DNA from: an uncultured Oscillospiraceae bacterium
GTDB lineage: Bacteria > Bacillota > Clostridia > Oscillospirales > Acutalibacteraceae
Assembly (NCBI GenBank): GCA_900553525.1
Contig: USDZ01000023.1
Span: 1-15,911, forward strand
DNA: 15,911 bases
Direction: 5' to 3'
The first letter of the stretch is position 1, and every line of letters begins with the position of its first letter. Position numbers and translations under genes: made by a program. The notes below the pieces were generated by a model. It saw nothing but the letters and a program-made list of their open reading frames with translations. It had not been told where the DNA came from and did not search any database. Shown here piece by piece: positions 1 through 6,114 of the stretch.

Positions 1-1064
1 ACCTTAATGCGGGGAATGATGGCGCCGTTTCGTTCCACGGCCGCGAGTTTATAGACCCCCCCGAAGATGGGAGTGCTCGCTGCCGTGATCAACCGTTCCC
101 CGACCCCAAACGTATCGACCTTGGCGCCTTGTCCGATCATGTCTCGGATGATGTATTCGTCGAGGGAGTTGGAGGCGCAGATCTGGCAGTCCGGAAAGCC
201 GGCGTCATCGAGCATGCGGCGGGCTTTTTTGCTCAAATACGTGATGTCGCCCGAATCAATCCGGATCCCTTTGGGGCGGTATCCGTTCGGTAACAACACC
301 TCGTTAAAGGCGCGAATGGCATTGGGAACGCCGGATTTCAGAGTGTTGTACGTATCGACAAGCAGCGTGCAGGAATCGGGATATTCCCGGGCATAAGCGC
401 AAAAAGCGTCGAATTCGCTGTCAAACATTTGTACCCAGCTATGGGCCATAGTGCCGAGGGCCGGGATGCCGAACGCCCGATCGGCCAGGGTACAGGCTGT
501 ACCGATACAGCCGCCGATGTACGCGGCTCGTGCACCGTATACGGCACCGTCGTATCCCTGGGCTCTGCGGGAACCAAATTCCATGACGGAACGGCCTTGA
601 GCGGCTCGCACAATACGGTTTGCCTTCGTGGCGATGAGAGACTGGTGGTTGACCGCCAGAAGGATCATGGTTTCGATAAACTGGGCCTGAATAACGGGGC
701 CGCGCACAGTTACAATGGGCTCGTGTGGAAAGATAGGCGTACCCTCTGGCACCGCCCATACGTCACAGGCAAATTGAAAATGTGCCAGATAGGATAGAAA
801 TTCCTCACTGAACAGGCGGCGGGCTCGCAAATAGTCGATATCCTCTGCCGTGAACGACAAATGACGCAGATAATCCACCACCTGCTCGACTCCGGCCATG
901 ATGGCCATACCGCCGCCGTCCGGTATATGACGGAAAAACATGTCAAAATAGGCGATCTGCTCACCAATCCCATTTTGAAGGAATCCATTGGCCATGGTAA
1001 GCTCGTAAAAATCGGTCAGCATGGTCAGATTATCCGCACCATAGGCTTGGTTCAGAGAATTCAT
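1..1064 (-). CDS. pncB: Nicotinate phosphoribosyltransferase (partial, 3' end cut by window)
   Basis: Joins nicotinate to PRPP, with ATP hydrolysis, giving nicotinate mononucleotide and pyrophosphate in the Preiss-Handler NAD salvage pathway; cytoplasmic. About 354 N-terminal residues are visible and the gene runs off the left edge. Recognisable family motifs are EFGSRRAQG (162-170), GTMAHSW (204-210, whose H208 corresponds to the phosphorylated catalytic histidine of the family), VDTYNT (236-241) and RIDSGD (268-273). The N-terminus NLTMLTDFYELTM is typical of the family. The ATG at 1064 follows AAAGGAG with an 8-nt spacer; an ATG five bases upstream runs straight into a stop. It lies 42 nt downstream of pncA and is third in the ppa-pncA-pncB operon. 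The family call is very secure; only the C-terminus is unseen. Confidence 0.96.
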   Translation of the reverse strand, partial: MNSLNQAYGADNLTMLTDFYELTMANGFLQNGIGEQIAYFDMFFRHIPDGGGMAIMAGVEQVVDYLRHLSFTAEDIDYLRARRLFSEEFLSYLAHFQFACDVWAVPEGTPIFPHEPIVTVRGPVIQAQFIETMILLAVNHQSLIATKANRIVRAAQGRSVMEFGSRRAQGYDGAVYGARAAYIGGCIGTACTLADRAFGIPALGTMAHSWVQMFDSEFDAFCAYAREYPDSCTLLVDTYNTLKSGVPNAIRAFNEVLLPNGYRPKGIRIDSGDITYLSKKARRMLDDAGFPDCQICASNSLDEYIIRDMIGQGAKVDTFGVGERLITAASTPIFGGVYKLAAVERNGAIIPRIK

Positions 1065-1106
1065 ATCATCGACTCCTTTATAGGATTGATAAAATTGATA
1101 AACAGG

Positions 1107-1781
1107 TTATTCAATTTCCCGGACGATTTCGACGCCGCCGGACTGCATCATCATCAGCGAAACCACATTGAGGAAGTCGGCTGGATGACCGTCCGCATCA
1201 AAAGTGTCGACGAGGGAGATGGGGACGATAACCCGCAAGGGCAGATTGCGCGTGTTGTGCCAGGCTTTGGCGGCGAGAGAAAATTGCTGGACGCAGATAT
1301 CGGTGCAGTCTCCAATTACAATATAGGTATCAATACCCGGACAGTTTTTTCTCCAACTGTCGAAGGTGGGTTCAAGCAGTCCGTTGGTGGAATTTTTTTC
1401 AATAAGCGTATAGGAGCCAGCGGCCTTTTCAACTTCGTGACAGAGGCGAGCCTCTTCAGTTCCCCGCAGACAGTGGGGCGGATAACTCTGAAGTTCCAGA
1501 CTGTCCGGGGTATGACAATCCGCCAAAGCGACGATCTTCATGCCTGCGGCAGAACAGCGGGCCGTCAGCGTAACGGCACCGGGAATCAGAGCTTCGACCC
1601 TGCTGCTGGACAAAGCCCCCTGCCTGGCAAATCCTTCGACCAGATCCACCAGGATCAATGCCGTACGTCCCGCATCCAATTCACGAAACGAGAGGCAGGG
1701 GAGGGAGGAGAGCGCGTCGAAAGAACAGGAAAGATACGCCCTCCCTTGGGCCAACAGTTTCTCTTGATCCGGAAGCTGCAT
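1107..1781 (-). CDS. pncA: Nicotinamidase / cysteine hydrolase (isochorismatase fold)
   Basis: Deamidates nicotinamide to nicotinate and ammonia, feeding the phosphoribosyltransferase encoded next. The 224-residue protein has the cysteine-hydrolase triad: D46 in LILVDLVEGF, K129 in IEKNSTNG and C163 in GDCTDICVQ. Probable metal ligands are D88 and H90 (ADCHTPDS) and H103 in PPHCLRGT, which matches the nicotinamidase pattern P-x-H-C-x-x-G-T. An upstream in-frame GTG at 1790 is unlikely: the AAGGAG that would serve as ribosome binding site overlaps that GTG and sits 8 nt before the ATG at 1781. The binding site lies inside the last codons of ppa and only 5 nt separate the genes, so translation is probably coupled. 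Related isochorismatase-like hydrolases are possible on sequence alone, but the pncB neighbour makes nicotinamidase by far the likeliest. Confidence 0.93.
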   Translation of the reverse strand: MQLPDQEKLLAQGRAYLSCSFDALSSLPCLSFRELDAGRTALILVDLVEGFARQGALSSSRVEALIPGAVTLTARCSAAGMKIVALADCHTPDSLELQSYPPHCLRGTEEARLCHEVEKAAGSYTLIEKNSTNGLLEPTFDSWRKNCPGIDTYIVIGDCTDICVQQFSLAAKAWHNTRNLPLRVIVPISLVDTFDADGHPADFLNVVSLMMMQSGGVEIVREIE

Positions 1782-1786
1782 ACGAT

Positions 1787-2341
1787 TCACTCCTTCTTAT
1801 TAGCGAGATGGCCGGCGTATCGATCCCGATAAGCGTCGATACAATGAGCGATGATTTCGAGCGCAGCCTTGCGCCCAAGCGCTTCTTTGACCACGGTGTT
1901 TTTTCCCTCAAGAGATTTGTAAACCGAGAAAAAATGCTGAATTTCGTTGAACGTATGCGCCGGAAGTTCTCCGATATCCTGATAACCGGACAGAGAGGGA
2001 TCCTGGAAGGGAACGGCGATGATTTTTTCATCAATGGATGCTTCATCCACCATTTTCACAACCCCGATCGGATAGCATTGTACAAGGGTCATAGGCAAAA
2101 TAGACTCTTGACACATCACCAAAACATCAAGCGGATCCCCGTCTTCGGCGTATGTGCGGGGAATAAATCCGTAATTGGCCGGATAATGGGTAGCGGTATA
2201 CAACACCCGGTCGAGCCGGAGAAATCCGGTTTCCTTATCGAGTTCGTATTTATTTTTCGCGCCTTTTGGAATTTCGATGACGGCGGTAAAGTTGTCGGGG
2301 CGGATTCGTTCCTCGCGAATGTCGTGCCAAATGTTGATCAC
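1787..2341 (-). CDS. ppa: Family I inorganic pyrophosphatase
   Basis: Hydrolyses pyrophosphate to two phosphates, drawing pyrophosphate-releasing biosynthetic reactions forward; soluble and Mg-dependent. The 184-residue length fits prokaryotic family I enzymes. The signature EDGDPLD gives metal-binding D67, D69 and D72, and D99 and D104 (VDEASIDEK) align with the other conserved aspartates of the E. coli enzyme. The N-terminus IWHDI and the HYPANYGFIP segment are also family hallmarks. The start is GTG at 2341, preceded by AAGGAGG with a 9-nt spacer; no ATG competes. First gene of the operon with pncA and pncB, whose final reaction makes pyrophosphate. Its promoter is not obvious: a TATACA (minus strand, 2365-2370) could be a -10, but its best -35 is only 14 nt away. 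Confidence 0.97.
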   Translation of the reverse strand: MINIWHDIREERIRPDNFTAVIEIPKGAKNKYELDKETGFLRLDRVLYTATHYPANYGFIPRTYAEDGDPLDVLVMCQESILPMTLVQCYPIGVVKMVDEASIDEKIIAVPFQDPSLSGYQDIGELPAHTFNEIQHFFSVYKSLEGKNTVVKEALGRKAALEIIAHCIDAYRDRYAGHLANKKE

Positions 2342-2421
2342 AGCGGATTCCCTCCTTATCTATGTGTATAGGATGGATTTCGCGGTCCAAAAAATACAGC
2401 ACGACGGGATTTCCCCGAGAT

Positions 2422-2455
2422 AAAGAAAAGAACTGCGCCGTTGGGCACAGTTCTT
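2422..2455 (-). terminator. Rho-independent terminator of rpmB
   Basis: A 12-bp stem (2428-2439 with 2444-2455, one G-T wobble) closes a 4-base loop. On the minus strand it is followed by TTTCTTTA. There is no T-run on the plus side, so it acts on the minus strand. It lies 15 nt after the rpmB stop and separates rpmB from ppa. Confidence 0.88.
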
Positions 2456-2470
2456 GCGTGTACGATGTAC

Positions 2471-2659
2471 TCAGACGGCACGGGTAACCTTGCCGGAACG
2501 CAGGCAACGGGTGCAGGCATAGATTCTTTTCGGGGAACCGTCCACCATCGCCTTGACGCGCTTAATATTGGGTTTCCAAGTGCGATTGGAACGACGGTGG
2601 GAATGGGAAACCTGAATGCCGAACGTCACACTTTTACCGCAAATATTGCATTTTGCCAA
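2471..2659 (-). CDS. rpmB: 50S ribosomal protein L28
   Basis: Component of the large ribosomal subunit. The 62-residue product has the full L28 pattern: MAKCNICGK at the start, GIQVSHSHRRSNRTWKPN in the middle and the ACTRCLRSGKV end. Cysteines C4, C7, C49 and C52 form the zinc-binding set, so this is the cysteine-containing (C+) form. The start is TTG at 2659, with AAGGAGG (2668-2674) 8 nt upstream. A longer frame from GTG at 2683 would place the ribosome binding site inside the gene and add eight residues foreign to L28. It is a single-gene unit with its own promoter and terminator, divergent from the site-2 protease operon. Annotation pipelines may pick the GTG or miss the gene. Confidence 0.97.
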   Translation of the reverse strand: MAKCNICGKSVTFGIQVSHSHRRSNRTWKPNIKRVKAMVDGSPKRIYACTRCLRSGKVTRAV

Positions 2660-2725
2660 TTTCTGCACCTCCTTGTGAGCCACAGGACAGTCAACCCAGG
2701 GACCGCCCTAAAAAGCAACAGAAAT

Positions 2726-2754
2726 ATATTAGCAGAAAATCCATTCAAAAGCAA
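2726..2754 (-). promoter_or_regulatory. Sigma-A-type promoter of rpmB
   Basis: On the minus strand, a -35 TTGCTT (2749-2754) and a -10 TAATAT (2726-2731) are separated by exactly 17 nt, with a TGC extended -10 element just before the -10. The expected transcript start near 2719 gives a leader of about 60 nt before the TTG start codon. Confidence 0.8.
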
Positions 2755-2812
2755 GTTTTTTTTTCAAGTTATGAAAAAAAGTTGAATTCTGATTTTGACC
2801 GGGGGTTTGTCC

Positions 2813-2841
2813 TTGTATTTCTTTTTTGTTTCCAGTATAAT
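2813..2841 (+). promoter_or_regulatory. Sigma-A-type promoter of the site-2 protease-scpAB operon
   Basis: A -35 TTGTAT (2813-2818) and a perfect -10 TATAAT (2836-2841) have a 17-nt spacer. Transcription should start near 2848, about 40 nt before the ATG at 2889. The A/T-rich tract between this and the divergent rpmB promoter (about 2755-2812) holds no gene. Confidence 0.85.
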
Positions 2842-2888
2842 ATTTCAAGTATACTTTGGTATTTCCAGATTGGGAAAGGATTGCGTTT

Positions 2889-3575
2889 ATGCTGATAACG
2901 TTGCTGAATCACTGGGAAGATATGTCGTTTACAACTTTTGTCATCATGCTGTTTAGCTATGCCGCCGTTATTTTGGTTATGCTGCCCGTGCATGAATTGG
3001 CGCACGCTTTTGCCGCCGACCGGTTGGGCGACCACACGGCCAAATGGAACGGCCGTCTGACCCTGAATCCGCTTAAGCACCTCGATGTGTTTGGTGCGGT
3101 GATGCTCTGTCTGTGCGGATTCGGATATGCGAAACCCGTGCCGGTCAATCCCTACAACTTCCGGCATCCTAAAAGGGATATGGCGCTCACGGCTTTGGCC
3201 GGGCCGATGTCCAATCTGTTGATGGCGGCGCTGTCCCTGGCCCTTTACCGGGTGATATACACGTTTGCGCATAGTGCTTTTATCCTGAACGTAGCGGCGC
3301 AGGTTTTGATTAACACCTTCGCCTCTATCAATATCGGGCTGGCGGTGTTCAATCTGCTGCCCATTCCGCCTCTGGATGGGTCTCGGATATTTGGCTTTTT
3401 TCTGCCCGACCGGTGGGTGTACACCATGGAACGGTATTCCCAGTATATTACTTTGGCCCTTTTGCTCTTACTGCTGACCGGTGTTTTGACCGTTCCTCTG
3501 AATTTTCTGAGCAGACTGATTGGCAATTTTCTTTGCCTCATCCTCGGGCTGCACGGTATTGTTCGCTTTTTTTAG
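2889..3575 (+). CDS. Site-2 protease family (M50) membrane metalloprotease
   Basis: Predicted intramembrane zinc metalloprotease of 228 residues with several hydrophobic segments. The zinc motif HELAH is at residues 35-39, inside the first long membrane segment. AGPMSN is at 104-109 and the second active-site motif, NLLPIPPLDG, at 155-164, which supplies the third zinc ligand D163. It lacks PDZ and CBS domains, so it belongs to the compact group found next to scpA in many Clostridia. The substrate is unknown. The ATG at 2889 has AAAGGA 8 nt upstream; an in-frame TTG at 2856 lies almost on the transcript start and is rejected. First gene of the operon; scpA follows after 23 nt. The B. subtilis relative SpoIVFB cleaves pro-sigma-K, but this protein is not shown to do so. 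Confidence 0.93.
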   Translation: MLITLLNHWEDMSFTTFVIMLFSYAAVILVMLPVHELAHAFAADRLGDHTAKWNGRLTLNPLKHLDVFGAVMLCLCGFGYAKPVPVNPYNFRHPKRDMALTALAGPMSNLLMAALSLALYRVIYTFAHSAFILNVAAQVLINTFASINIGLAVFNLLPIPPLDGSRIFGFFLPDRWVYTMERYSQYITLALLLLLLTGVLTVPLNFLSRLIGNFLCLILGLHGIVRFF

Positions 3576-3598
3576 GCTGATAAACAGGGTGGAGTGAC

Positions 3599-4327
3599 AT
3601 GGAGGCCATTTCCTATAAATTGCCGGTTTTTGAGGGGCCGCTCGATCTGCTTCTCTATCTGGTGCAGAAAAACAAGCTGAATATCCTGGATATTCCTATT
3701 CATGAGGTCTTGGATCAGTACATGGATGCGATCCGTCAAATGCAGGATGCCGATCTGGATGTGGCAACCGAATTTCTGGAAATGGCGGCGCGGTTGGTCC
3801 AGATCAAATCCTCCATGTTGCTGCCGCGGCACGAAGAAGCTGAGGCGCTGCGTCAAGAACTGGTCGGCGAGCTGATCGAATATCAGCTTTGCCAAGAAGC
3901 GGCCAGACGGCTGGCCCTCCTTCATATTGGGGGCGATCTATTTATTCGCGAACCGGAGGAGATTGCGCCGGATTTGACGTATCGGCGGCGGCATCCGCCC
4001 GAAGTGCTGGCGGATGCCTATCTCGCGGCGGCTGGAAAGGGGAAGCGGCGCTTACCCCCGCCGCCTCAGGCTTTCAGCGGCATCGTGTCTCGGAAAATCG
4101 TATCGGTAGCCTCGAAAATTTTTGGCGTTATGCGCCGCTTGGCTCACAAGAAAGTGGTGGCGTATGACGAGCTATTTATCGGTGCCCGTTCCAAGTCGGA
4201 ACTCGTCGCCACTTTTCTCGCGCTTCTGGAACTCGTGAAAGGAAAACGGGTCTGGGTCGATGGAACCGGGACCGGGACAACCGTCCGTTTGCTTCGGGAC
4301 CGGAAGGAGGATATCCATGGAAATTAA
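3599..4327 (+). CDS. scpA: Segregation and condensation protein A (kleisin)
   Basis: Kleisin subunit that bridges the SMC ATPase heads and recruits ScpB in the bacterial condensin complex, which compacts and separates the chromosome. The 242-residue protein opens with the ScpA-specific FEGPLDLLLYLVQKNKLNI (residues 11-29). A helical region with FLEMAARLVQIKSSMLLP follows, and the C-terminus is the predicted winged helix (YDELFIGARSKSELVATFLA). The middle is basic and proline-rich (about 130-160) and probably a flexible linker. The ATG at 3599 has GGAG close by (4-nt spacer, rather short). The last 11 nt overlap scpB, so the two proteins of the same complex are probably translationally coupled. 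Confidence 0.96.
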   Translation: MEAISYKLPVFEGPLDLLLYLVQKNKLNILDIPIHEVLDQYMDAIRQMQDADLDVATEFLEMAARLVQIKSSMLLPRHEEAEALRQELVGELIEYQLCQEAARRLALLHIGGDLFIREPEEIAPDLTYRRRHPPEVLADAYLAAAGKGKRRLPPPPQAFSGIVSRKIVSVASKIFGVMRRLAHKKVVAYDELFIGARSKSELVATFLALLELVKGKRVWVDGTGTGTTVRLLRDRKEDIHGN

Positions 4328-4901
4328 ACAATATCAGGCCGCTATGGAGGCGGTACTGTTTGCCAGCGGGGAACCGGTGACATCTGAACGTCTGTCTGAG
4401 GTACTGGATCTGGATGAGGAGACTACAATCCGTTTGGCGGATGATTTGATGCAGGACGTCAACACCCGAGGAGGCGGGGTGAGGATGCTTCGGCTGGACG
4501 ATCGTTACCAGCTCTGTACAAGCCCCGATTACGCGGGATATATTCGCAAAGCACTTGAGATCCGGCGGAATACTCCCCTGTCCCAGGCTGCTATGGAAGT
4601 ATTGGCGATCATCGCATACAACCAGCCGGTAACACGTGCGTTTGTCGAACAGGTTCGCGGTGTGGACTGCGGCGCTGTGGTACAAGGGCTTGTACAAAAA
4701 AAATTGATTGAGGAAAAGGGTCGGCTTGAGTTGCCCGGACGTCCGCTTTTGTATGGGACTACGCCAGATTTTTTGCGTTGTTTCGGGCTGAATTCCCTCG
4801 AAGGGCTGCCACCTTTGCCACAAAAAGAGGATGAAAATGCGCAAATGGATGAAACGACATTAGACGAAGTGATTGAACAGTCGGAAACGGTGGAAAACTG
4901 A
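4317..4901 (+). CDS. scpB: Segregation and condensation protein B
   Basis: Double winged-helix protein that dimerises on ScpA in the SMC-ScpAB condensin. Its 194 residues carry the conserved core: AVLFASGEP near the N-terminus, SQAAMEVLAIIAYNQPVTRA in the second winged helix, the RGVD segment, and the closing GRPLLYGTT and FGLNSLEGLP. After about residue 165 comes an acidic tail. The ATG at 4317 has AAGGAGG 6 nt upstream; a longer in-frame start at 4260 would lie within scpA and lacks a ribosome binding site. A 44-nt gap without clear structure separates it from the next gene. Confidence 0.97.
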   Translation: MEIKQYQAAMEAVLFASGEPVTSERLSEVLDLDEETTIRLADDLMQDVNTRGGGVRMLRLDDRYQLCTSPDYAGYIRKALEIRRNTPLSQAAMEVLAIIAYNQPVTRAFVEQVRGVDCGAVVQGLVQKKLIEEKGRLELPGRPLLYGTTPDFLRCFGLNSLEGLPPLPQKEDENAQMDETTLDEVIEQSETVEN

Positions 4902-4945
4902 TTCTATACCGGTTTCCGTACCCGCGGTGAAGGGAGGCGTAACCG

Positions 4946-5608
4946 ATGTCGGGCTGGAACGTCATATGGACGGTGTTATTGGTTCTGTTGGCCTTGTTCA
5001 TGTTGTTGCTGGTGATACCCGTTTATCTGCGTATTACCTTTCGCGGTGAATTGACTATTCGGATCCGGATAGGGGGGATTCCCTTTCGGTTGTATCCTCG
5101 CCGGGAAAAATCTGTAAGAGAAGAGATTTCTAAGGCAAAAAAAACAGAAAGACGCAGCAAAGCCGAAAGCGGGAAAAAACTTTCGACGCTTTCAAAGATG
5201 CTGAAAGAAGACGGTGTGAGGGCGGTCATCTCCTATTACACCTCCCTGGCCCAGTTACTCACAGCTGAGGCTAAACGGTTTTTTCGGGCGGTCACGGTGG
5301 ATCATCTTCGTATCCATTTAGTCGTAGCTTCGGGAGACGCGGCAGAAACCGCACAGAATTACGGTCGGGCCTGTGCGGTGGTTTTTCCGGCTGAGGCACT
5401 GCTGGAAAGCGGTATGCGGATCCGGCACCGATCGGTCCGGCTAGAACCTGATTTTCTGGCGTCAAAAGGCAGAGCAGAACTCGACATCCGGCTTCATGCC
5501 GTACCTATTCGGCTCCTCTGGACTCTACTTCGGTCGTTTATATCCTTCCTATTTCATCAGAATATATCATCAAAACCGCACTATAAGGAGGCAAGCAGTC
5601 ATGGATAA
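4946..5608 (+). CDS. DUF2953 family membrane-anchored protein
   Basis: Function unknown. The 220-residue protein has one N-terminal membrane helix (about residues 7-29), then a beta-rich segment rich in arginine and isoleucine, a lysine/arginine-rich linker (about 54-80) and a region resembling the conserved core of DUF2953, with GRACAVVFP near residues 145-153. This matches what is found next to gerW elsewhere; in B. subtilis the DUF2953 gene ytfI lies beside ytfJ (gerW). The start ATG follows GGGAGG with an 8-nt spacer. Its last 8 nt overlap gerW, so the two are probably co-translated, which suggests a sporulation or envelope role. That role is inferred from context only. Confidence 0.85.
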   Translation: MSGWNVIWTVLLVLLALFMLLLVIPVYLRITFRGELTIRIRIGGIPFRLYPRREKSVREEISKAKKTERRSKAESGKKLSTLSKMLKEDGVRAVISYYTSLAQLLTAEAKRFFRAVTVDHLRIHLVVASGDAAETAQNYGRACAVVFPAEALLESGMRIRHRSVRLEPDFLASKGRAELDIRLHAVPIRLLWTLLRSFISFLFHQNISSKPHYKEASSHG

Positions 5609-6047
5609 AGAAACAAAAGTGGAAAACCTGATGGGGGTCTCTATTGACAAAATCAAGCAGATGGTGGATGTAAGCACCGTGGTGGGGGAGCCCATCCCTT
5701 TGCCCGGCGGTATCGTCCTGATCCCCGTCTCCAAGGTGTCCTATGGTTTTGCATCGGGGGGCTCTGATCTTCCGACCAAGGGAGAAAAGGAACTCTTTGG
5801 CGGCGGCGGCGGCGCGGGTATCAACATCACACCGATCGCGTTTCTCGCAGTTTCGAACGGCGATGTTCGGGTACTGCCATTGGTTTCCAATCCGGATTCC
5901 AACAGCCAGGTCATCAACATGGTTCCCGAGCTGGTGAACAAAGTAACCGATTTGTTTAAAAAGAAAAAAGAAAAAACAGAGGTCACTGTTGTGGAAGCGG
6001 ATAAAGATACCGCTACGGTTACAGTAACCCAGTCCGAAAATAAGTAA
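5601..6047 (+). CDS. gerW: Sporulation protein GerW (YtfJ family)
   Basis: In B. subtilis GerW (YtfJ) is made in the forespore and is needed for some germinant responses; its biochemical activity is not established. This 148-residue copy has the family's full layout: N-terminal helix (VENLMGVSIDKIKQM), VVGEPIPLPGGIVLIPVSKV, the glycine run in ELFGGGGGAGINITPIAFL (about 65-83), then a lysine-rich helix and a charged C-terminal tail. The ATG at 5601 has AAGGAGG with a 9-nt spacer; longer frames start inside the DUF2953 gene. The polyglycine run is normal for the family. Its presence strongly suggests a spore former. Confidence 0.95.
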   Translation: MDKETKVENLMGVSIDKIKQMVDVSTVVGEPIPLPGGIVLIPVSKVSYGFASGGSDLPTKGEKELFGGGGGAGINITPIAFLAVSNGDVRVLPLVSNPDSNSQVINMVPELVNKVTDLFKKKKEKTEVTVVEADKDTATVTVTQSENK

Positions 6048-6064
6048 ACCAAACATCTTTTTTA

Positions 6065-6106
6065 ACTCGCCAGCATACAGTTTCATGAGACATAAAACTG
6101 GCGGGT
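6065..6106 (+). promoter_or_regulatory. Hairpin overlapping the carboxypeptidase ribosome binding site
   Basis: A 9-bp inverted repeat (6065-6073 with 6098-6106, one G-T pair) has a 24-base loop that can pair further (GTTT with AAAC). The right arm contains part of the GGGTGAT that would bind the ribosome for the TTG start at 6115. No T-run follows, so it is not a terminator. It could lower or condition translation. The structure is seen in the sequence; the regulatory role is inference. Confidence 0.45.
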
Positions 6107-6114
6107 GATGCAGA

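Noticed and set aside
1086..1102. Two copies of TTGATAAA at 9-nt spacing before pncB
   Set aside because: Too short and A/T-rich to support an operator; could be chance.
861..1832. Long plus-strand open frame (323 codons) across pncB and pncA
   Set aside because: Antisense to two well-recognised genes. The translation has no family features and no ribosome binding site.
1658..2371. Plus-strand open frame (237 codons) opposite ppa
   Set aside because: A shadow of the ppa codon pattern; the minus-strand product is an unmistakable pyrophosphatase.
2365..2390. Candidate ppa promoter (TTGGAC, TATACA on the minus strand)
   Set aside because: Spacer is only 14 nt, outside the normal range, so not listed as a feature.
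5785..5825. Polyglycine run in GerW, possible repeat expansion
   Set aside because: A glycine-rich stretch is a regular part of this protein family.
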